From Tillus elongatus (Eukaryota; Arthropoda; Insecta; Coleoptera; Cleridae), in NCBI GenBank assembly GCA_964006375.1, contig OZ023265.1, positions 113,291,084-113,355,083 of the forward strand: 64,000 nucleotides of DNA, written 5' to 3'. Position 1 is the stretch's first letter; the number at the start of each line of letters is the position of its first letter. A program made the translations under genes and the position numbers. The notes under the pieces were generated by a model. It saw only the letters and a program-made list of their open reading frames with translations, was not told the DNA's origin and made no database searches. Of the stretch, positions 54,506 to 64,000 are shown one piece after another.

Positions 54506-55317
54506 ACTGGTGTAGCTGCTAATCACCTTCTATAGAAACAGGACGAGATGGAGGTGCCTTATCCACCAAGAAATGATGAACTGAATATTTTAAGCAGAAG
54601 ACCAATAGACAGACATCAGCAATCTAGTTTCAATGGCGATAGCTCATGAAATATCCTTTGAATTTTTTTCAGTCCTTCTTTATAATTATCATAGCCATAG
54701 TCACAAAATATCCGAATCATGTCCAAGGCGCCTACGAAGTAAAACTTTAAATAATTTGAGTAAACCCACATAAGAAAAATCTCAAGGCGTCGCAAAATAT
54801 TTTAAAACATTTGCGATAAGTTTATTAAAAGACAACAGGGGATCAAAAATTGCACGTAAATTTTTAGTGTTTCGTTAATACTTATCTGTCGATATTATGG
54901 AGATATATCTTGGAATGCATTATAATATGATAGAATAGAGAACCAGGAGTCTGAAAAAGTCTATGAAAGCTCCACTGATACTAAACAGACAAAACATCTA
55001 AGTTCCCCTGCAAATGACCGCAATCTTTTCAACAGGAGAGGTGAAATAGCTCTAGAAAATCATCGGCACACAAAGGGTGATCAGCAGAGATGTTAGATAA
55101 TCTCGTTCACAAATATGTTAAATAACTAGAGGAACAAAATTTACCATTTTGCTACTCCAGAGAAAGCGCTAAACGCTTAAGACCTTTATATTTTTATGTC
55201 AAATATAATTCTGTGTGACAAGTTAGATTTTATCAAAATAATAAATTTCACTGAAACATTTCAGTTAACGCAAAAATTGCTTGCAATCAGAATGGTTAAA
55301 TGCAAGTGCAAAATAGA
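54506..55317. other. No gene recognised
   Basis: Ordinary AT-rich sequence between two SINEs, no repeat or coding signature noted. Confidence 0.5.
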
Positions 55318-55680
55318 GCAGCGGTGGTTCAGTGGCAACAACGTGTGCCTCTAGGCCTAAAGGTACTGTGTTCGATTCCCAGAGTTCCCCTTTCAGTCTT
55401 CAGTGCATACTGTAAAATTAACATCAACCGAAGTTGTGGCATTGTATTTAAGAAAATTGAATGCCTGCACGTTCTGCCTTTCGGAGGGGGTAAATTCGTC
55501 GGTGCCAAGTCCATGCAACGTTGGATGCGTTAAGTACGTATGGATGGTAGGTATACCATCCATACAAAAAGGCAAGGTATCGGCAAAATTTCCAGGATAG
55601 TGAGGTAAAACTGCTCCTTGGCGTCGGTGGTTGGCCATAGGCGGAAATAGACCGACGTTAAAGAAATAATAGCACAAACA
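55318..55680 (+). mobile_element. tRNA-derived SINE, full length
   Basis: Head AGCGGTGGTTCAGTGGCAAC with A box, B box TGTTCGATTCCC, then the shared body and a tail AAAGAAATAATAGC. It carries a local inverted insertion ATGGATGG...CCATCCAT (about 55540-55565). Confidence 0.82.
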
Positions 55681-55739
55681 CACACACAAATTCAAAATCT
55701 GTATAGCTGACATCAACCTGCGGGCACTTACCCTGGCAG

Positions 55740-56570
55740 CCAAAAATGCCCTGGGTTATAACAATTAGATTGGTCATTGTTGGTATTTCAGGTACAAATC
55801 CATCCTGATAAATTTTATATTTTACGTGGCACGACATCTTAAAATTTTTTCACAAATGACTTAGAATGGAGACTTGGTGGTAATTTGGAACATTGTGTTT
55901 GTCGACCTCTTCAGAAATAGGAACAACTATAGCAATTTTCCAATTGTCCGGACAATGCATTTGTTTATAATGAAGTGATATATATGTTTGAGTAGAGACA
56001 ATAAATGAAATACCAGACAAACTGAGATTCGATTATGACAAAAAGGAGGTTAGGGGTCATTTCTTAAAAGCGCTAAGAGTTCCAGATTCATTAAAATGGC
56101 TTATTAACAATTAATCGCCAGATGATGATGATTTGTTCTTTAATCATGTTTTTCCTAGGTGTAGCAAAAAACCTTGCAATACGAGAAGCAAAATTATCGA
56201 CTATTCGCAGTACATCATGTATACTTTCACCATTACATACCACATGATCAGATAGTTCACTCTTTTTTGATACAGAAATGACAAACGACCAGAATTATAT
56301 ACATTTCTTTTTAAATATGTCTACTCTATGCGATGATTGGCTCTTGCTTCACTCTTCCCTGTATTTTGTCAGTCGCTCTGCCACACTACTCTGATATTCT
56401 TAGTCTGGTCGTTATCTTTTTATTAACTGCTTCAGATTTTGAAGTAATCTTTGCCTGCCTGTTGCATTTCCTTCTTAATACGTCATCAAACCATCTTGAC
56501 TTAGGTTTTTACCATTTTTCCGAAATATATGTCTTGTGTAAGTCGGATACGGATCTTTTAAATTCTCAAC
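55740..56570 (-). pseudogene. LINE RT remnant (Jockey/CR1-like), minus strand
   Basis: Minus-strand pieces: 'KSRWFDDVLRRKCNRQA' (about 56510-56450), the linker often found between endonuclease and RT, and 'NWKIAIVVPISEEVDKHNVPNYHQVSIL' (about 55960-55870), an RT domain segment. Stops and frame changes throughout. It ends close to the SINE at 55680. Confidence 0.6.
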
Positions 56571-56584
56571 AATATACAATGAAT

Positions 56585-56770
56585 AGGAACGGCGGTTCAA
56601 CGCACCCTCCAAAGGGCCGAAGGTGCATGCATTCAATTGGCTTTCACACTACAACGACCTGACACGAGGTCATTATCAGTATATACTGATTTCATTGATG
56701 ATTTTTTATTTTTAAACGAAGTAAAATTCTGCGGTAGAATCAGAATCGAGTACCGTTACAAAGCGAGTCA
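56585..56770 (-). mobile_element. Possible highly diverged SINE piece
   Basis: CACCCTCCAAAGGGCCGAAGGTGCATGCATTCAATTG resembles, in broken form, the body words of the SINE; 'AGAATCGAGTACCGTTAC' could be a B-box area. Weak. Confidence 0.3.
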
Positions 56771-56829
56771 ACGTTTCACCTGATAAGCTAATGAGACAGC
56801 CTCTCCGGTTTGGTTAACATTTTCTTTGC

Positions 56830-58200
56830 ACAAAGATCGATAAATTGGAAAAATTGTCTGATAACAATGGTTTGAACATTTTCTGTTCTAAAACAAAATT
56901 TATGATTTTTCAAAAAAGAAAGCATACATTTCTGAGAATAACCGTCAAGACTTAACTGAAAGGTTCACATAAATGTACTTAAAGCTGATTATATTATTAG
57001 ATCAAACATTTTGAAAAGTATTGGACACTATAAGTGGGGCGCTCATGAATCAGTCTTGCTAAGTATTTTCAGAGCACTGATGAGATCATAAATCGACTAT
57101 TTCTCAGCTATTATCCACCACTTATCGCTATTGTAAATCATGTACTTAAAAAAGTCAAAGCAGCATTTCGAACAAGTCCAGTGGAAAGTATTTACCAAGA
57201 ATATAACGAGCTTCCAGTTACGTTAAGAAGACAAGAATTACTCTTAAAATATGCGGCCAAGATACTCGTATCAGCAAACCCAAATAATCCAGTTTACAAA
57301 TCTTGTCTCAGACCAACTTCAACATATAAAAAAGCTGAATCATATTTTCAATCCAGATTTGACAAGTCATATATGCAACGGTGCTATTTCTCCATGTACC
57401 ATTGATTTTCCACCTACTGATACGACTTTTTTATCGCATAAATCGAATGTATTACCAGCTGAAGGTGTCAATAGATTAATCAAAGATATTATCTCTAGAT
57501 ATCGATATCATATAATTCTTTACACTAAGGGATCAAAAAGTGAAACAGGTATCGAATGTAGATTAACTTCTGCACTAAAGGAAGAAGCATATCACTTACC
57601 TTCAATATGTAGTAACTATACACCAGCACAATACGCCATAATGAGAGCAAGTAACACATTCGCCAACTCCTCATTGTAATAACACCATAATATGCACCGA
57701 ATCTCTTTCGTCGATTATATCACTCACAAACTTTTACCCAAAAGGACCATTTTGTAATTCAAGTACAAGAATATGTTAACTGTGCCTTGCAGTCTGGCAA
57801 ATCTAGCAGACTTATATTTGCCCCATCGTCATGTGGTATCACTGGAAATGAAAATGCAGACAAATGTGCCAGAAATGCTGTCTTAATCGATACTGTAATT
57901 CCTCTTCAACTTTACTCCACCGTTTCTGCACTGATAGCCAATTTTTATAGGCAGAAATCGCAAATCGATTAAGCAACAAACTATGAGAAATTGAACCAAC
58001 TGTGGCAATCAAGAAACTTCCTGATTTATCTGGCAGGAAAGAAGTGATTATCAGAACACTCCGAATTGGTCACTTTCAGCTTACACAAGGTTCTATCTTA
58101 AATTAAAACCAGTGCCTTTATTGTGAGCTCTGTGACCAACCAATTTTAATTTTTCACGTTCTATCTGAAAATATCCCATTTGCCCTTGTCCACAATTTGA
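56830..58200 (+). pseudogene. LINE RT C-terminus and RNase H-like remnant (Jockey-like)
   Basis: Plus strand: 57000-57200 corresponds to 'LDTISGAL..' and 'AAFRTSPVESIYQEYNELPVTLRRQELLLKYAAKIL', the RT thumb/linker wording of Jockey-type LINEs. 57410-57670 has a decayed 'LYTKGSKSETGIECRL' (TDGS motif of RNase H with D changed to K) and 57790-57970 'FAPSSCGITGNENADKCAR', matching 'WVPSHCGIPGNEKAD'. Two partly open frames remain, but stops separate the domains and the catalytic residues are altered. Confidence 0.8.
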
Positions 58201-59277
58201 AAATTTTGTTGAAAGAAACTTGTCTTAAATCCTAAATCTAAATTTTACCAATGTAAACTGTTTACTTAGATTTTGAAGACAGTCTAATTTATATAATAAT
58301 ATTGAAATATATTTCACACTTCTTAATTTTATATATAATTTTGTTATACAGTGTCGTTAGTGTCAGTGACCTTAGTTCTTAAGACACTTAAATTATAAAT
58401 TAAAAAATTTAAAAGTTCTCCCTGCTATTTGTTGTACGGCGAAAATATGTTCAGAGACAGTGTAATTTTTTACCACTTCATAAATTCCTTCTCATAGCTG
58501 GTGATTCTTAACTATGTTACTGAGTTATCTATGCAAGCGAGTTGTCCGCAGAGTGGTGTCAAGCGCAACTTAAACCAGGCCATAATAATAACAATAACAA
58601 TAGGTCGCAATTAGGTCACTTGTGGAGTTATTTGAAGACAGTTATTGTTGTTTAAATTCGGGCGCAGCATACCTCGGGCAAAATAATTGAAAATTACTAT
58701 AGTGGATATACTAAAAGGGTAAATGTTATAACAGGTCAATTAGCAATATTGCAATCAACGTCAGTCATCAAGTTCTTGTAGTTTTTAATTTGAGACCATC
58801 GATATAAAAATGTTGATGTGGATGTAAGGAATTCGTGCAAAAGATCCAAAATGTATGCCAACAGGGAAGTACATTGTAGATTTGAGAGTTCGTTATAAGA
58901 GTAGCTACACTTTTTTAAAAATATTTTTAATTTGAACTTCAAAACGGCCTTCTAACGCATTTGCAAGAACGTACATAAATCATTTGCTTGCCTCATGTGA
59001 GTGTTGCAAATATGGTCTGTAGTTGAATTCACCGCAACATTTTGCGATCAACATTAAAACTTGCTAGTAGATAAGAAGAAGGCAATGAGACTACTCGTTC
59101 TGCTTAAAATCAGTTCCAAAAACTTTATTTTCAAAATATGGAGATTCTTGACGTACTACTAAGTATAAAGGCTACCGAGTCTCTAAGTTAATATGATAAC
59201 AAACAGATATTTATTTAAGTCGGAATTTTCCTGTAAATTTGCTGTTTAACTTCGGCGTTAACCAACATCATCAATAA
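58201..59277. other. No gene recognised
   Basis: AT-rich sequence; short frames (e.g. 58736-58942 on the minus strand) lack any domain. Confidence 0.5.
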
Positions 59278-59571
59278 ACAGGGTTCGGCAAAATGGCGGA
59301 ATCACCCTATTTCCGGCCTTAGTTTCAAGTGGAATAAAAATTGTCCCGAGTAAAAGTTTTTGTATTTTTTTAAAGGCATTTAATGACGTTTGTCAATTGC
59401 CATATTTTTAAAATTATGACGTCATAATAAATATCTTAAAATTGAACATCCTGTATTTTACTTTTTTGTCGAATAGGAAACATATACACGCACTTTTATT
59501 CTTGTCAATTTCTAATTCAGTAGAAAATACGGGCAGAAATGGGGTGTTCTCACCATTTTGCTGAACCCTGT
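59278..59571. mobile_element. MITE, 294 bp, ACAGGGTTC TIRs
   Basis: ACAGGGTTCGGCAAAATGG at the left end is inverted as CCATTTTGCTGAACCCTGT at the right (18 of 19). No transposase. The target duplication is unclear. Confidence 0.72.
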
Positions 59572-61560
59572 ATAATAGGGTATGCGCACCAGCTAAATGC
59601 TGATTTGTCATTTACAGCGCCTCTGTTTTGATCTCGACTAGCATCCCACGCTAAATAAATAAACTTGTTTGATTTGAGAATTAATTTCAATATTTTATTC
59701 AGCTCAGTTTATTTATCGGTTCGCTAATGTTCATCTCAATTGGAACATTTCTTCAAAATAAATACAAAAACTAGGTAAACCCAGTTTGACAAAATGGGAC
59801 TCTAAGTTTTTACTTAACTATTTACATACACTTCCATCTCTAGTTTCCAGTTATTACGCTTTCTGTTTTGTAAATTGCTGGAAAACTAACCGGAAGTTGT
59901 ACCTGCCAATGAAATAAGGAAATTATTGAAAAAACATTATTATTTTTTGTTCAAACAATGCAGCGTAAACAGAAACATCTTTTAAAATGGTTTCATGCAG
60001 TTCTGAAATTTACAATTTGTAAAATCTAGTTATTTTCAATATTTATCACCTACAGAATTAACTACGAAATTAAAAATTAACTTTGTACATTGTATCTTTG
60101 TTTTCTTTTCGTAACACCTCTTTCCTCTACATTGCTCTTTCTAGAATATCCTGAATGGTGTTCCTCATAATTAATGTTCAATACATCTATTAAATCTTTC
60201 GAATTATTGTTTGATTGTCATCAAGATTATTCATAAGGTAAAATAAAATAGACTAATGTAGGTGATAAAAGAATGAAAATTTTCTAACATTTCAAAAATA
60301 CAATAACACCGGACAGAAAAATGACAGTTTAGTTCTGTGAAACCCTGTTTCCAGATATTTATTTGAAGCATTCAAGCAAGGTATTTTCTAGAATGTCAAT
60401 TTAATAAAATGTTTGCTTTAAATAATGCGAGCAAAGTAGTAAAAGATTATAGCTACTTTATAATATGTACGTATTATACAGTTAACCATAATTTGCATAA
60501 ATCTTGCAGTCTTTGTTTTTTATATTCAGGAAAATCGAAAATTTAAGCTTTAGAAATAACCAGAAACATAAATTTCACACAAACAAACGTCATCTCGACC
60601 CACATTATATAATAAGATTTTTTAAGAATTTTATCCCTATCCACAAGCCCCAACTTTCTTTATGCTCATCTACAGAATTGTAACGTTTTAGCAGCAGTGC
60701 AAACTTTAACATACTAATTTTCCTAGGTTCAGTCGAACGCTTGACATTAGTTTAATATCACGTAGGTATTTCAAAAAGTTTTTCACAAAATAAGCTCGTA
60801 ATTAAACTAAAACTCAAAAAGTATGTAGAAAATCCAGTACACTAGCAAAAAGCTTTGCACAAAATTATTAGTCGAGAAAATTGTCGTTTCTACAAATATA
60901 AGCTCAGAAATTTTGTATGCATGTTTGCGTCCAATCCATTTTTCCAGGACTTTATTAATTTTGCTTGATTTGGTCAGGCACCACCAAGGGCTCACTATGC
61001 ACAGAGTAATATTTCTCATGCACAGTTGGTGATACACGACCGTCTCAGTGAAATCTCTTCTGCACTATGCGCAGAGTCAATTTTCTTATAAACAACTGTA
61101 ATTCAAATACGCACACCAATACAGAGAATGAACGTTTTTAAATAAGTACACCCAAGTTAGCATGACTATTGTGCCAATATGTGAATAAATATCAATTTTT
61201 TTATGACATAAAACAAATCTTATGGATGATTTGTTGAATCAGGGCGGAATTTTGTGTCTTGACGATACTGACCCAAGCTTGTGTGTAAGGCTAGATGTAC
61301 TCTCACCGCAATTAGGAACGCAGACCGGTTTCGCACTAATTAGAGCTCGTCAGTGCGCTATACTAGTTACAGCGAGAACACATTCATAAATAATAGTTTA
61401 TTGTGACAACAATAGTACAACGCGCCTTACAAATAAGTATTCTACGTGCGCTTGCAAACAGCGCAATTTAGTCAGTTTTTATCCAAACGTTGATACTCAC
61501 AATCGATTCCGCCCTCGTTTATGAGATAAATGCAACTCTGTTGTGTTATGTATTGTATTG
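59572..61560. other. No gene recognised
   Basis: AT-rich. Around 60970-61075 the words CTATGCACAGAGT and CTATGCGCAGAGTC form a loose direct repeat; 61310-61400 has a relative of the GTTTCGCACT repeat at 49590. Confidence 0.5.
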
Positions 61561-61625
61561 AATATGTCGTGGGCTGATTCAAAAATTCTGGGTGTTATTG
61601 TCATTTACTAATTTATTGCTTTAAA

Positions 61626-62690
61626 ATGCCCTTTTGCAATTATACCTTGGCTGAAAAAACTGATACGTTGTCAGGTGATGATGAAGCGAGACAAAATGAA
61701 AGAGAATCAGCAAGAATTTATCATGACAGGTTTCCCAAATGAACAGCACCGAGCAAAAATATTTTTAAGCATATCTGAAGACATTAAAGGCCAACCGGTG
61801 CCTTAAAGCCTTTAAAATTTGATTCTGGATGCAGAAAATACCGACCAACTCTTCAAGTTGAAGAATCAGTTTTCAATGCAGTGAAATGTAACCAGAACGT
61901 TTCTAAGGAACTAAGAATTAATTCCGTATCGTCTGTACACACAATCTGGCAAGAGCAACAATTAAAACCGTATCACTACACACGTGTCTGAGAACTTTTA
62001 CCAATAGATTATGGACCTAGATAAGCATTTTGTCAGTGGTTTTTAAACAAGTTGGAAAAAGAACAACATTTCCCTTGTCGTATTATTTTTACATACAGAT
62101 CATCATTTACAAGAAACGGAATTATAAATTTCCACAACTTACATAACTGCTCTAGGGAGAATTCCTATTTACTCAGAGTAGCAAGTCCACAGTATCAATT
62201 TTCTGCAAATATTTAGGCTGACATTATTGGAAGTAAAATTATTGGTCTATTTATTCTGATACATAGACTGAACCATGTGTCATAGTTAAATTTTCTGATG
62301 AATGATCTGCACGAACTAATACCATTTTTAGTGAGAAATAGAATATGGTTCTAACGCGATGGGCACCGGCACATTTTGGGGTTGATGTTAGGGAGTAGCT
62401 CTAGAAAATATACGGTCATCAAAGGATTGATGTTGGTGGTCCAGTAAAATAGCCGGCGAGATATCCTGATTCGAATCCTTTAGGTTTTTGTCCATGGGGG
62501 CCCATAAAGAAGCTTGTTTACAAGACATCAGTATAAGCATTTAAAGAACTTTTGCAAAGCATAGAACTAACATTTATAAGACTTCGGAAAAATCCTCCCA
62601 TTTGTGACAGAGTAGGCAGATCTTTGCACCGACAATTGAGGGTTTGTAACGAAGCTGCAGGTAGCCATCTTCAAAACTTGCTTTGGTTTC
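61626..62690 (+). pseudogene. Mariner (DUF4817-type) transposase remnant
   Basis: ATG at 61626 starts 'MPFCNYTLAEKTDTL', with 'ARQNERESARIYHDRFPK', the DUF4817-like N-terminal signature. 'TLQVEESVFNAV', 'SVSSVHTIWQEQQLKPYHYTRV', 'RNGIINFHNLH' (near D1), a D2 area decayed to 'RWAPAHFGVDV', and 'RRDILIRIL'/'ARYPDSNPLGFCPWGPIKKLVYKTS' (third motif, Asp read as Gly) follow in order. Many stops. It covers nearly the full length of the transposase, unlike the other relics. Confidence 0.8.
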
Positions 62691-62929
62691 ATTTATGTTC
62701 TTTACATTAGTAAATAGTTACAATTAAGACCTTAAAAATGTAAAAAAACAATACACTACATAACACAACATAATTGCATTTATTTCATAAAAAAGATTGA
62801 TAGACACAAAATACCAAGAGGTAACTTTTAACAGGCACTAAAGTGCCTACATAACTGTGAGAACTAAAGATAAAAAAGCCTGTGGCGCATAGGTTTTTTT
62901 TTTTCAGAAAATGATTGGAGTAACAGCAC

Positions 62930-63260
62930 ATACGCACGGCTATGGTGTACTGGACTATGCACAACGAAGACTAAGCAATAGAGAGATCTACATCTTCTCC
63001 GCCAGTCAGACAGTACCAAAGACTTTAAAACGTTTGGTCTTCTAAACTCACCTAGTGCTGCAAAAAATCGTTGAAGAAACTGGCTACGAACAACAAAGTA
63101 ACTTTAATGTGGCAGCCACAATAATACCATTCTATTGTCAAAAGTCCTATTCTGGTATTGTGGACTAATAAAAGGCCATGTAAAAAATGAACTTGATACT
63201 TGAAAGAGAGACCAAATGCTATCCTAACAACGCCAGGTAAGGCAGGTAAAGCCGTTTATC
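62930..63260 (+). pseudogene. Possible LINE RNase H fragment
   Basis: 'LDYAQRRLSNREIYIFSASQTVPKTLKRLVF' resembles the RNase H segment '..I.IFSDSQAALKAL' of LINEs, with the catalytic Asp as Ala. The continuation is not recognisable. Confidence 0.35.
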
Positions 63261-64000
63261 ACCATATGAACAGAGAAGTCTGAACTATTTCTTGAATTTA
63301 ACAGGAAGGTTTTAAGAATAATCACAAGACTTTTCACAAGGCACTCATCAGTAAGGTAGGCCTTATGAAGATGAGTAAAGTGGACAGTAAAAACTGAAGA
63401 AACTGCACTGAAGCAGCAAAAAACAGAAATTTCCTACACAACTACATGGCGCAGCTCTTGAAAAGGCTCAGATATTTTGGAGGGGTGACCCTAGCAGCCC
63501 ACAAAAGAGGTAAAATAGTCTCCAAAAAGGTACACTATATAAAAAGACTCACGCACAAAAGACTAATTGGTGTTGCAGCGCTGAGTGATCAAACGCCTAT
63601 AGCTTCATTAAGTAACCTACAAAATCTACAATCTCTTTGAAAACCATATGCTGAAAAGCAATTCCGATAACTTAAATGCACGAGGAAGAGAGGAACTTTG
63701 TGTCAGTTTGACAACTAGTACTAAAATCAAGCTTTTTAGGTTCAACGATTGAAGATCGCAAGCGATGAAATTAAGGCAGCAGTTTCTGAGGTTCGGTGCT
63801 AACGACAAATCGATATAACCTGTCAGCTCTCTAAAGAGAAAATAATAACTGTATACGATGACGTATATTATGTTAGTGCTTGCCTGGTATAAGCAAGCTT
63901 TTAAGTCGAAGTAAGAAGCTAACTAAAGACATTTGTGTATCCAGGTTTGTATATTCTCGTTGCTAAAAATATGCCAAACTCGGGGTACTTATTATGTAAT
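63261..64000. other. No gene firmly recognised
   Basis: A 64-codon frame at 63446-63640 ('MAQLLKRLRYFGGVTLAAHKRGKIVSKKVHY...') is basic and might continue the preceding LINE relic, but no family is recognised. Confidence 0.35.

Overview
The window looks like AT-rich, repeat-dominated insect nuclear DNA, possibly from a beetle, but the order is inferred only from the mix of mobile elements. The evidence is one spliced host gene on the + strand, several insect-type LINE, Penelope, Tc1/mariner (DUF4817-type) and piggyBac relics, a tRNA-derived SINE family, and at least sixteen long (TA)n arrays. No bacterial or organellar gene organisation was seen.

The only convincing host gene is a sodium/proton antiporter of the NHA (SLC9B) family. 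Three coding exons lie at 21752-22126, 27193-28072 and 34152-34493, with consistent splice sites and phases. The 5' coding exon or exons were not found. Its two introns (5.1 and 6.1 kb) are full of Penelope relics, MITEs, microsatellites and a 690-bp palindrome.

Layout: 1-3.8 kb is a 5' part of a LOA/R1-like LINE on the minus strand, cut by the window edge. 3.9-5.6 kb is a rearranged mariner with inverted ends, split by a SINE. 6-14 kb holds a large duplicated block of interspersed repeats, each copy carrying a Penelope 3' end with five 70-bp repeats. 13.7-18 kb has two mariner relics and a TIR element. 18-21.7 kb has MITEs and a 656-bp duplication. 21.7-34.5 kb is the NHA gene. 35-40 kb holds a solo LTR, a LINE tail with a hairpin, a SINE and a piggyBac relic. 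41.2-46.6 kb is the most remarkable object. 49-52.5 kb has a TIR element set between TA arrays and a 295-bp satellite. 53.6-59.6 kb has paired hairpins, SINEs, two LINE relics and a MITE. 61.6-63.3 kb has a further mariner and a possible RNase H relic.

The main find is a 5388-bp element (41195-46582) with about 1-kb terminal inverted repeats. It begins AG, ends CT, and is flanked by an exact 6-bp target duplication, GTCACC. These are the end and target hallmarks of Polinton/Maverick elements (adintovirus relatives). It carries no recognisable DNA polymerase B, integrase, packaging ATPase or capsid gene. Instead it has two broken rightward genes (one resembling the uncharacterised insect DUF8207 family) and a leftward KilA-N gene, with CRE palindromes and a 22-bp minisatellite in the TIRs. 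All family names rest on reading translations by eye; no database search was run.
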